From: Bacillota bacterium
GTDB lineage: Bacteria; Bacillota; Clostridia; Acetivibrionales; DTU013
Direction: 5' to 3'
DNA length: 29,243 nt
Assembly: GCA_023435305.1 (NCBI GenBank)
Contig: JAEYRV010000018.1
Location: forward strand, 1-29,243
This document shows, in pieces, positions 1 to 7,590 of this stretch. The position numbers and the translations under genes are program-made. The notes beneath the pieces were generated by a model. That model did no database searches, was not told where the DNA came from, and saw only the letters and a program-made list of their open reading frames with translations. The first letter of the stretch is position 1, and every line of letters starts with the position of its first letter.

Positions 1-42
1 GAACATTTGTTCTATTATATCTCAAAAAGAGGAAAGCCGCAA
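1..42 (-). promoter_or_regulatory. SOS-type promoter with LexA box, firing leftward out of the window
   Basis: On the minus strand TTGCGG (37-42) and TATAAT (14-19) are separated by 17 bases, a good sigma-A promoter. One base after the -10 box lies GAACATTTGTTC (1-12), a perfect GAAC-N4-GTTC palindrome matching the Firmicute LexA/DinR box. A LexA box over the transcription start is the classic repressor arrangement. The controlled gene would lie left of the window and cannot be identified. Confidence 0.7.
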
Positions 43-92
43 TGCTTCGGGAAATATTCACATACCACTATTACACACCCCGAACAATTCAT

Positions 93-143
93 CACCCACC
101 TACGCCCTCGCTTCCGCGAGATATGCTGCTTAGAGGTGGGCGT
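93..143. other. Branched palindromic element of unknown nature
   Basis: An outer stem pairs 93-101 (CACCCACCT) with 134-142 (AGGTGGGCG, one wobble). It encloses an inner hairpin, CTCGC (107-111) with GCGAG (116-120). The element sits between the importer terminator and the SOS promoter. It has no good T-run of its own, so it is a poor terminator. It could be a fold at the end of an IS200/IS605-type element, a small RNA or a remnant; no transposase is visible inside the window. Confidence 0.4.
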
Positions 144-161
144 CTTCTTGTATTTAGAAAT

Positions 162-190
162 AAAAAGCAGAATATTATGCATATTCTGCT
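162..190 (-). terminator. Rho-independent terminator of the ABC importer operon
   Basis: The 9-bp arms AGCAGAATA (166-174) and TATTCTGCT (182-190) flank a 7-base loop. On the minus strand the stem is followed by TTTTT. It lies about 45 bases after the stop codon of the last permease gene. Confidence 0.75.
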
Positions 191-234
191 AAAATATCAC
201 GTCATTTTCAGCTAAATGCTGATGAGCATTACTC

Positions 235-1188
235 TTATTCCTTTACCCCGCCTATGGAAAGTCCGGTTACAAAGTACCTTTGCAGGAATGGGTATACGAC
301 AAGTATTGGTACTGCCGTGACTATTGTTATGGCAGCCCTAATACCCTGCGGTGTTGTTGTATTGCTGCCTCCCGCGGCCGCCGCCGCATTAGAGCCTGTT
401 CCTGCCGGAGTTTGGTTGCCTGCGTTCATAGCGGAGGCAAGCAGCTTCTGCAGTTCGTACTGCAATGTGGAGAGATACTGCTTTCCTGAGTTGTAAATCA
501 TAGTATCAAACCATGAGTTCCACGATCCGACTGCAACGAACAGAGCTATTGTTGCCATTGTTGGCACGCACAGCGGCATGATGATCTGAAAGAATATCCT
601 GAACTCACGTGCGCCGTCTATCCTTGCCGATTCAATGAAGCTCTCCGGTATGGTCTTGATATACGTACGAAGTACTATCATGTTGAATGCGCTTATTATA
701 TTCGGGACCCAATATACTGAAAATGTGTTTACCATGCCCAGATTCTTGATCAGCAAATAGTTGGGGATCAAGCCTGCATTGAAATACATGGTCAATACGA
801 ATATCGTCGTGATCGTTTTACGCAATACATATTCTTTACGGCTTATGGTGTAAGAAAGCATGGCTGTGAAGAACAGGTTGGTAACAACGATGACTATGGT
901 TTTCAGTACACTTATCAGGAATGCATTGTAGATCGTGTCCATCTTCAACACAACTCGGTAATTCTGAATGGTGAATATTCTGGGCCACAGATATATTCCT
1001 CCCCTCACGGTATCCAATCCGTCATTGAAGGATATAGCGAGTGTGTTCAGCATTGGATACAGCATCACTACACAGAGTGCAATCATGATCAGAGTATTGA
1101 ACGTTGTAAATATAATGTTTTCAATATCGACTTTCTTACGGCTGATTGTTATACCAGTATCGCCGATTTTTGGTTCCATACTGTCCAC
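235..1188 (-). CDS. lplC: ABC transporter permease, LplC/YtcP type (carbohydrate uptake)
   Basis: This is an inner-membrane permease of 317 residues, a normal family length, for an oligosaccharide or aldouronate-type importer of the CUT1 class. Hydrophobic segments start near residues 27, 90, 125, 160 and 210, with a last one near 285. The cytoplasmic EAA loop that contacts the ATPase is visible around residues 187-213 (ESARIDGA...MPLCVP). The end (YPFLQRYFVTG) is typical of LplC. Residues about 255-281, where relatives carry a short polar loop, are a low-complexity Ala/Gly/Asn/Thr run. It is 3 bases downstream of the LplB-type gene and shares its transcript. The sugar cannot be told from the sequence. 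Confidence 0.92.
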   Translation of the reverse strand: MDSMEPKIGDTGITISRKKVDIENIIFTTFNTLIMIALCVVMLYPMLNTLAISFNDGLDTVRGGIYLWPRIFTIQNYRVVLKMDTIYNAFLISVLKTIVIVVTNLFFTAMLSYTISRKEYVLRKTITTIFVLTMYFNAGLIPNYLLIKNLGMVNTFSVYWVPNIISAFNMIVLRTYIKTIPESFIESARIDGAREFRIFFQIIMPLCVPTMATIALFVAVGSWNSWFDTMIYNSGKQYLSTLQYELQKLLASAMNAGNQTPAGTGSNAAAAAGGSNTTTPQGIRAAITIVTAVPILVVYPFLQRYFVTGLSIGGVKE

Positions 1189-1191
1189 CTC

Positions 1192-2151
1192 CTATATCAG
1201 TTTTTCTTCACCAAGTTTTCCGGATACGAAATTCGCCACGGAAATCATGATGATACTTACTACTGTCTTGAAAATACCGGCAACGGTCGCAAGTGAGTAA
1301 TTGCCCATCTGCAGTCCGAATTTGAGAACAAAGATGTCGATTGTCTCAGCCTGGTCAACTACTAGTCCGTTTCCAAGGAAGTATTGTATTTCAAAGCCTG
1401 CTTCCAGTATCCATCCGATGCTCATGATGAGCAGCACTACTATTGTGGATTTGATGCCGGGCAGAGTTATATGCAGCATTTTCTGGTAGCGGTTTGCACC
1501 GTCCATTACAGCAGCCTCATACAGCGAAGGGTCGATCGCCGTCATTGCCGCCAGATATATAATAGTATTCCAGCCGAGTTCCTTCCAAAGGTGAGAGCCT
1601 GCTACGATACCCCAGAAGTATTTAGGCTCGGCTAAAAACATAATTGGTTCCTTGATCAAATTGAGCCTCATCATTACATCATTGATAATTCCGCCGCTGG
1701 TTGGCACTGACAGCATGATGGAAACCATGCCCGTAACTATGATCCAGGACAGAAAATGAGGCATGTAGCTGATGTTTTGAACTATACGCTTAAATCCTGT
1801 ACTTTTTATTTCATTTAATAATAAAGCCAGTAAGATCGCGAATATATAACTCGTAATAAGTGTTACAAAGCTTTGTCCCAACGTATTGAATATGTCTCTT
1901 ATAAATCTTTCACCATTGAGTCCTGAAAATAACTTGACAAAGTTGTCAAAGCCGACCCATTTCTGTTTCCAAACGCTTCTGATAGCAGGCTTGAAATTCT
2001 GAAATGCCATTGTCCAGCCTGTGATCGGCACATATGAAAACAATATCTTATACAGCAGAATAGGGACGCTCATTATTACCAGTTCCCGCTGCGCTAGCAC
2101 CGTGCCCCAAAAACCCTTGCCTTTTTCGGTTGGAGCTAGAGTTTTGCTCAT
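1192..2151 (-). CDS. lplB: ABC transporter permease, LplB type (carbohydrate uptake)
   Basis: A 319-residue permease, the partner of the downstream LplC-type protein. The N-terminus (about 1-25) is polar, followed by a first membrane segment near 26-45 and five more. The EAA motif is clear as YEAAVMDGANRY...LPGI near residues 215-238. The family (COG4209) forms heterodimers with LplC-type subunits and receives substrate from the lipoprotein encoded just upstream. AGGAGG lies a few bases before the ATG. A hairpin terminator-like element separates it from the binding-protein gene, so permease expression is probably lower than that of the lipoprotein. Confidence 0.92.
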   Translation of the reverse strand: MSKTLAPTEKGKGFWGTVLAQRELVIMSVPILLYKILFSYVPITGWTMAFQNFKPAIRSVWKQKWVGFDNFVKLFSGLNGERFIRDIFNTLGQSFVTLITSYIFAILLALLLNEIKSTGFKRIVQNISYMPHFLSWIIVTGMVSIMLSVPTSGGIINDVMMRLNLIKEPIMFLAEPKYFWGIVAGSHLWKELGWNTIIYLAAMTAIDPSLYEAAVMDGANRYQKMLHITLPGIKSTIVVLLIMSIGWILEAGFEIQYFLGNGLVVDQAETIDIFVLKFGLQMGNYSLATVAGIFKTVVSIIMISVANFVSGKLGEEKLI

Positions 2152-2170
2152 ATTGCTACCTCCTTATCTT

Positions 2171-2199
2171 AAAAAAAGGGGACTTTCGTCCCCTTTTTT
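2171..2199 (-). terminator. Intra-operon attenuating terminator between binding protein and permeases
   Basis: GGGGAC (2178-2183) pairs with GTCCCC (2188-2193) around a 4-base loop, and A and T runs on either side extend the stem. On the minus strand the stem is followed by seven T. It lies in the 62-base gap between the lipoprotein stop and the LplB start, right before the LplB ribosome site. Such elements commonly allow partial readthrough, giving a large excess of binding protein over permease. Confidence 0.75.
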
Positions 2200-2213
2200 C
2201 ACGGAACTGGATA

Positions 2214-3968
2214 TTATTTTCCGCCGCCCCAGTTAGCTATTCTTTCCTGGATACCTTCATTTATAACTCTTTCGATCTCATTTATGTCGACTTTCTGGAT
2301 CTCGCCTACATACTCAGCCCAGATTCCTTCGAATTCACTCGGTTTTGCAAGGATAGCCCTTGGCAGATACTTGAGTGACAGGTCTGTAAGCTGCTTGTTG
2401 GCCATCTGAGCATCGCTTCCGTCAGGAAGAGTGATGTTCCAGCAAGGATAGTATACAGGATTTTCCGGAGGCTGATTGAGGAAGTCTCTCCATGTCTTCT
2501 TGCTGTAAGCGCTGAGGAAGCCCTTGTCATAATCGCTAAGAGTTGCGAAGAACTCTTCCGGCTGATTGTCAGCGTTGTATGCGTTACCATCATCATATGT
2601 ACCCTGATACTTCGGAAGTATATCGAGAAGTGCTTCGAGTCTGTTGGAAGCTCTCCATACGAGATCCTTCTGGGTTTCACGCATTTCGGGAGATCTATAG
2701 TATCTGCCGTTATCGTCTACCAGATAATCTTCGTCTTTGATACCCCAGTGGAGGATCTTCTGCCATTCCTGGCTCATCATTGTGTTAAGGAATGCAACTG
2801 CAACTTCAGGCTGCTCGCTGGATACTGATACGCCGAAGCCCTGGTTGATGTTCATAACATCTCTGTCTGCATAGTAAGGAGTAGCTCCATCATAAACAGG
2901 CATAGTTGAAACGAATGTACGATTGTCTTTTCCAGCAGCTACGAGAGCGTCCTGTGCATTTCCGAAGCCCCAGCGCTGGTCATACATACCAAGTACACGG
3001 CCGGTAGCAAGTTTTGCAAGGTACTGGTCAAGAGTCTGTGTGAAGGATTCTCTGTCAACAAGACCCTTTGCATTCATAGCGTTCAAATACTGATAATACT
3101 GTTTTGCAATATCTTTGTTAGCAAATACTTCCGCTACGTTATTGTTAACGATAACGCCGCCATCATTCGGATGACCTGCCAGATACTCAGGCGGATTTGT
3201 CATACCCCATTCTCTTCCGGTCACTGCCAGAACTTCGAAACCGATAGTAGGCTGTCCGTCGATTGTAGGATATTTCTTTGCATAGTTCTCGATAAGTCCA
3301 AAATATTTGTCGAGGTTGAAGTTGTCAAGGCTCGGATAACCGGCATCCTCGAGAACGTGCTTCTGGATCCAGAAGCCTGATGCTCCGTAGTGTGTGCCGC
3401 CTGTTATCTCATTGTAGAAACGGTTGTAGTTAGGGAGTATATAGATCTTCTTTTCGCCGTCGCCAGCATCAAATGCCAAACGGTTCCAGTAAGGTCTTAC
3501 ATGCTCAAAGAGGAGATTTGCCTTGTCAGGTGTCAGGTATTCATCCAGAGGAATGAGCGCGCCGCCGAGAATAAAGCGGGCATTCAGGTCTGTTGCGCCT
3601 ACGAGGTCAGGATACTCGCCGCCTGCCAGCATAACGCCTGTCTTCTGATCAGCATTGTCAGGAGCAACTATTTCGTAGCTGAGAGTTACGCCAAGTTTGT
3701 CCTTCAAAAGCTTGGTAAGCTTGTTGTCAGCTGCCGGAGCGGATTGTCCGCTTGTCATCCACAGGCTGATAGTTACCGGGTTGTCAGGGGAAAGTACCGG
3801 GAGTCCGCTTCCGCTTGCAACGGGAGCATCATTACCGGATGCCGGCTGATCAGGTGTGTTTTCAGCAGGCTGATTCGGCTGATTTGGTTCTACCTTTCCG
3901 GTTTCGCCGCATGCTGCAAATGAAAGAACGAAAGCAGCGACTAACAAGAGTACTAGAAATCTTTTCAT
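2214..3968 (-). CDS. lplA: Extracellular sugar-binding lipoprotein, LplA type
   Basis: This is the solute-binding component of the importer, anchored to the outer face of the membrane. The signal peptide ends in a lipobox LSFAAC with Cys20 as the lipid-attachment residue. A Pro/Asn/Asp-rich linker follows to about residue 50, then the extracellular solute-binding domain (family 1, LplA-like) to residue 584. The length is that of large LplA-type proteins rather than the 400-residue maltose-type ones. AAGGAGG precedes the ATG by 5 bases. It is first in the minus-strand operon and its promoter overlaps that of the divergent two-component genes. The ligand is unknown; oligosaccharides or uronate oligomers are usual for the family. 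Confidence 0.93.
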   Translation of the reverse strand: MKRFLVLLLVAAFVLSFAACGETGKVEPNQPNQPAENTPDQPASGNDAPVASGSGLPVLSPDNPVTISLWMTSGQSAPAADNKLTKLLKDKLGVTLSYEIVAPDNADQKTGVMLAGGEYPDLVGATDLNARFILGGALIPLDEYLTPDKANLLFEHVRPYWNRLAFDAGDGEKKIYILPNYNRFYNEITGGTHYGASGFWIQKHVLEDAGYPSLDNFNLDKYFGLIENYAKKYPTIDGQPTIGFEVLAVTGREWGMTNPPEYLAGHPNDGGVIVNNNVAEVFANKDIAKQYYQYLNAMNAKGLVDRESFTQTLDQYLAKLATGRVLGMYDQRWGFGNAQDALVAAGKDNRTFVSTMPVYDGATPYYADRDVMNINQGFGVSVSSEQPEVAVAFLNTMMSQEWQKILHWGIKDEDYLVDDNGRYYRSPEMRETQKDLVWRASNRLEALLDILPKYQGTYDDGNAYNADNQPEEFFATLSDYDKGFLSAYSKKTWRDFLNQPPENPVYYPCWNITLPDGSDAQMANKQLTDLSLKYLPRAILAKPSEFEGIWAEYVGEIQKVDINEIERVINEGIQERIANWGGGK

Positions 3969-4044
3969 AATATCCTCCTTTTTATTACAGCCATCGAGCA
4001 GACGGAGAAAATAAAAATGCCACTGCCTGTATTCCCCGCCAAAA

Positions 4045-4073
4045 TTGACTCAGACGTCTGCATAATGTATAAT
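4045..4073 (+). promoter_or_regulatory. Sigma-A promoter of the two-component genes
   Basis: TTGACT (4045-4050), a 17-base spacer and TATAAT (4068-4073) give a near-consensus promoter. Transcription should start near 4080, leaving a 5' leader of about 75 bases before the response regulator ATG at 4155. Confidence 0.75.
4051..4060. promoter_or_regulatory. Candidate operator palindrome inside the promoter spacer
   Basis: CAGACGTCTG is a perfect 10-base palindrome directly after the -35 box. A protein bound there would block RNA polymerase. No other copy was noticed in the window, so the identity of the regulator is inference only. Confidence 0.4.
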
Positions 4074-4076
4074 CAC

Positions 4077-4105
4077 ATTATATTTACGGCATCTGGCATA
4101 GTAAA
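4077..4105 (-). promoter_or_regulatory. Promoter of the lplABC-type operon
   Basis: On the minus strand TTTACT (4100-4105), a 17-base spacer and TATAAT (4077-4082) form a plausible sigma-A promoter giving a leader of about 100 bases. Its -10 box lies 3 bases from the -10 box of the plus-strand promoter, so the two cannot both be fully occupied. Confidence 0.6.
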
Positions 4106-4154
4106 TTATCAAATTAGGGTAAAGTACATGACATTTTTTTAAGGGGTCATCCGA

Positions 4155-5741
4155 ATGCTCAGAGTAGTTATCGTAGACGACGAACCATCAGTGCTGGAGG
4201 GTTTGCAGATTTTTCTCAGCTCGGATACAAATTGGTGTGAGATTGTCGGACAGGCATCGGACGGAAAAGCAGCTTTCCCTGTCATCAAAGAAACGCAGCC
4301 TGACATTGTCATATGCGATATACGCATGCCCGGCATGACAGGTCTGGAGCTTATAGAAAAGGTGAATTCAGAAGTCACACCGATCCCAAAGTTTATCATG
4401 CTCAGCGGCTACAACGATTTTACCTATGCCAGGACGGCGATGCAGTCCGGCGCCATTGGATATATGACAAAGCCCATTGACCCTGTGGAATTGGAGAACG
4501 AGCTCGCCAGAGCGGGTGAGATAATTGAAAATGAGAAAAGGACCCACAGGGAAAATCTTGAACTTATCAGATATACTGCAAATCAGCTGTACAATGATGT
4601 AATAGATGGAAAGCGCAGCGAAAAGCTTGCCCGAAAGGCAGGTTTCATTATAAATATGCCGGAAAATGCTAAAATGCGCATCATAAGATTCATCGCCATA
4701 ACCAGCAGTGATGAGCAGACTGAATCGAACCGCATTTATGAGCTGCTTATGAAAATCACCGGCATAGAGAATGAAAACTGCTTTTTTTATAACGGAAACG
4801 GGTCATACATCATTATCATCAACGAAGACTCGAAGGAACTCGATCCAAAATTCGCTTTACCTGAAAACTGGTCCAGTCAGCTGGGCAGTATAAATCCGGA
4901 TGATTATGGGCTCAAGGCCTGTTGGGTCCTTATAAGCGGCGCTTGCAGCATGGGGATCCTGGATAATATATCAGAATGCACAAAGCAGCTTGACCAGCTC
5001 CATACATATTGCATGCTGCACCCTGAAATCACGATTGTAAGCTATGATGATATGGATGAGGACTCAATTTTCCTCAAACAGGCTGTAACCGAGAAATGGC
5101 GTATCCTGCCGGATGCACTCTACAATAGTGTCCTTGACGCTGTCAAGGGGACGGATGAAGACACTCTGAGAACCGCTGTAGAGGATTTGTTTATTGAGCT
5201 GTACAGGAACGTCAGATCAGAGCTTATTTTCTCTGTCTGCCTATACAGATTGGCTGATGTTGTCAGAAAGGCAGCCTCCTCCTTCGGTATAGAAGCCGGG
5301 AGACAGATCATGGACTTTACCGCCTCCATAGACATCAGGAACCCCAACTGCAAGAATCTCGCACTGACAATGTGCATATATGTTTTCGAAAAGCTGAACA
5401 GCAACAACGACAAGTCCCTTGTTATTTTGGAAAATGAGATAATAGATTACATCAAAACCGAATTTGCTTTAAAAAACCTCAGCATACAGCTTATTGCTGA
5501 TAAATTTTCTCTTCCTGCTATAATAATAAGTAAAATCGTCAAAAAGAAGACAGGCAGAAAATTCAACGATTATGTGAATTATTTACGTATAGAGTATGCC
5601 AAAGTGCTTTTTGCATCAGAGGACATGAAAATAACCTCGGTATGCGACGAGGCCGGCTATTTGGATTATGGATATTTTACAAAGAAGTTCAAGGAACTCA
5701 CGGGAGTCCTTCCATCCGATTATAAGAGGAAATATACCTGA
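4155..5741 (+). CDS. Response regulator, YesN type (receiver plus AraC-type DNA-binding domain)
   Basis: A cytoplasmic transcription factor of 528 residues. The receiver domain (1-120) has the acidic pair Asp8/Asp9, phosphate acceptor Asp55 (ICDIRMPG), the switch Ser84 and Lys106 (TKPID). A long middle region (about 130-420) has no clear motif. The last 100 residues hold two helix-turn-helix units of the AraC family, ending in the typical GYFTKKFKELTGVLPSDYKR. The start is ATG at 4155 with AAGGGG before it. The histidine kinase follows in the same operon. It probably controls the divergent importer. YesN regulators are usually phosphorylated by YesM kinases and activate sugar-transport genes. 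Confidence 0.93.
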   Translation: MLRVVIVDDEPSVLEGLQIFLSSDTNWCEIVGQASDGKAAFPVIKETQPDIVICDIRMPGMTGLELIEKVNSEVTPIPKFIMLSGYNDFTYARTAMQSGAIGYMTKPIDPVELENELARAGEIIENEKRTHRENLELIRYTANQLYNDVIDGKRSEKLARKAGFIINMPENAKMRIIRFIAITSSDEQTESNRIYELLMKITGIENENCFFYNGNGSYIIIINEDSKELDPKFALPENWSSQLGSINPDDYGLKACWVLISGACSMGILDNISECTKQLDQLHTYCMLHPEITIVSYDDMDEDSIFLKQAVTEKWRILPDALYNSVLDAVKGTDEDTLRTAVEDLFIELYRNVRSELIFSVCLYRLADVVRKAASSFGIEAGRQIMDFTASIDIRNPNCKNLALTMCIYVFEKLNSNNDKSLVILENEIIDYIKTEFALKNLSIQLIADKFSLPAIIISKIVKKKTGRKFNDYVNYLRIEYAKVLFASEDMKITSVCDEAGYLDYGYFTKKFKELTGVLPSDYKRKYT

Positions 5742-5775
5742 TACGCAGGAAAATAAGGTCAGGAAAGGCACTGGT

Positions 5776-7572
5776 ATGAAAAAGTATTTGATTCCGCTGG
5801 ATAATGTCAGTATCAGACGAAAATTCATTATGGTCTATATACTGGGTATATCCCTGCCTATCTTAGTTGGCGCCATCATATGGATGGGCTTCACATCCCG
5901 GGAGATGAAGGAGAACACGACTCATTATCTGGATCAGACATATGAGAAAACTGTTACCGACTTTAACATCCTGACCCAAACCGCAGTCAATATATCCAAC
6001 CAGATAAATGCGGATGAATCCATACTGAAGGATCTGTCAAAAAGCTTTTCTACACCAAAGGAGCATTATGAGCTGTATTGGAACTATTTAAGAGAGCGTT
6101 TCAACATGTACCTGGTAAGCAATCCCGAAATAGCCGGAATAACACTTTACATCAACGACCCTCATTTTATCAATACGGACTATTTCCGTGTGCTGGACAG
6201 TGAGATACAGCAGACCGAATGGTTCAAGACTGTGTCAGCGAGCAACTCAAATATCATTATATATCCCGGTTCCACAATGATAGCAGTTACTCCATATTCC
6301 AACAGACTGACTGTGATACGCAAGATCAATTCTCCCAATTACAGGAACAATGTTACCAATTACCTGCTTATCGAGTTGAAGCTGGACCGTATCATATCCG
6401 AACTCGACAAGGAGAAATTGAGCACGGATACCTATATAACATATGCAAGCGACAAAATATTCTGGGGCCCCAATTACAACCCGGCAGCATGGCCTCCGGA
6501 AACACTGGCGCTTCCATCGGAAAGAGAATATTACATTTTTCAGAAGTCCATCGGCACTGAGGAATATTTTAGAGGCTGGAAGATAACAGGCGTATATGAC
6601 AAAAATCAGATCTACAGCAGACAGATCGTCGTTTTGATATATTTTCTGCTTATTACGCTGTCATTGTCGGGTATGTCCTTTATACTGATATGGTTCATAC
6701 TCAAATCAATGCGTTATCGTCTGCTTGCCCTGGCCGGCCATATGAAAAATATAGGAGAGGACCATTTTGACCCGCTGCTGCTGGACCATCCGGGGCAGGA
6801 CGAGATCGGCTGGCTTATCAAAGCCTTCAACAAGATGATAGGTGATATCAACGAGCTGATCAACGTCGTCTACAAGCTTGAGATGCAGAAAAAAGACATA
6901 GAGGTCGAAAACATCCGTGCCGAATACAAGTATTTGCAGGCACAGGTGGACCCACATTTCCTTTTTAATACTCTCAATGCCATTCTCGTATTCTGTTACA
7001 AGAACAACTACACAGAGCTGACAGCAGTTATCTCAAGCCTGTCCAAGCTTTTGAAGAGGCTTCTCACATCAGGCAGCAATATGGTCACCGTATCCGAAGA
7101 ATTCGACTTCATTGAAAAATATCTGTCTATCGAAAAATTCAGGTTCGGCGGAAAATTTGATTTTGAGCTGCAGCTGGCACAGGAGGTCATCGATTCCGAT
7201 CTCAAGATCCCCAAGATGAGTATACAGCCTATTGTTGAGAACGCATGCAAGCATGGCCTACAGTCGTCCATGGATGACAAGCGCAAGCTTGTATTGCGGG
7301 CAGACATCCAATCCGGCTCTCTGGTGATATCGGTGAAGGATAACGGCACCGGCATGGATGCACAAAAGGTCGAATCCATACTCAGGAAAATGGAGTATCC
7401 CCAGGACGAGATCGGCGGGGGAAGCTCCGGCAAGGACGAGAACGAAGGCGGCGTCGGCATAATGAATGTGTATAGGCGCATGATGATGACTTATAATAAG
7501 AGATTCCATTTCAATATAAAGAGTGAACCCGGCCAGGGTACGGAGATTATCATGCAGGTGGATGAGGTCTGA
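5776..7572 (+). CDS. Sensor histidine kinase, YesM type
   Basis: A membrane kinase of 598 residues that should phosphorylate the YesN-type regulator. Membrane segment 1 covers about 17-38, an extracellular sensor region about 40-275, membrane segment 2 about 283-310, then a HAMP linker. The His-kinase domain carries the acceptor His394 in QVDPHFLFNTL. The ATPase domain has Asn489 (IVENACKHG), DNGTGMD and GGVGIMNVYRR. The reading frame is open further upstream to 5668, inside the regulator gene, but the ATG at 5776 has AGGAAAGG before it and begins a normal membrane anchor, so the longer start is rejected. The stop lies 18 bases from the stop of a convergent second regulator. Confidence 0.93.
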   Translation: MKKYLIPLDNVSIRRKFIMVYILGISLPILVGAIIWMGFTSREMKENTTHYLDQTYEKTVTDFNILTQTAVNISNQINADESILKDLSKSFSTPKEHYELYWNYLRERFNMYLVSNPEIAGITLYINDPHFINTDYFRVLDSEIQQTEWFKTVSASNSNIIIYPGSTMIAVTPYSNRLTVIRKINSPNYRNNVTNYLLIELKLDRIISELDKEKLSTDTYITYASDKIFWGPNYNPAAWPPETLALPSEREYYIFQKSIGTEEYFRGWKITGVYDKNQIYSRQIVVLIYFLLITLSLSGMSFILIWFILKSMRYRLLALAGHMKNIGEDHFDPLLLDHPGQDEIGWLIKAFNKMIGDINELINVVYKLEMQKKDIEVENIRAEYKYLQAQVDPHFLFNTLNAILVFCYKNNYTELTAVISSLSKLLKRLLTSGSNMVTVSEEFDFIEKYLSIEKFRFGGKFDFELQLAQEVIDSDLKIPKMSIQPIVENACKHGLQSSMDDKRKLVLRADIQSGSLVISVKDNGTGMDAQKVESILRKMEYPQDEIGGGSSGKDENEGGVGIMNVYRRMMMTYNKRFHFNIKSEPGQGTEIIMQVDEV

Positions 7573-7590
7573 TGTACAGCAGAAGGGCCA

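Noticed and set aside
7..192. 61-residue plus-strand frame at the left edge
   Set aside because: It runs through a promoter, a palindrome and a terminator and has no recognisable protein features.
3390..3923. 177-residue plus-strand frame opposite the sugar-binding lipoprotein gene
   Set aside because: Antisense shadow with no motif and no ribosome site.
5668..5775. N-terminal extension of the YesM-type kinase
   Set aside because: It would overlap the regulator gene by 74 bases; the ATG at 5776 has a ribosome site and begins the expected membrane anchor.
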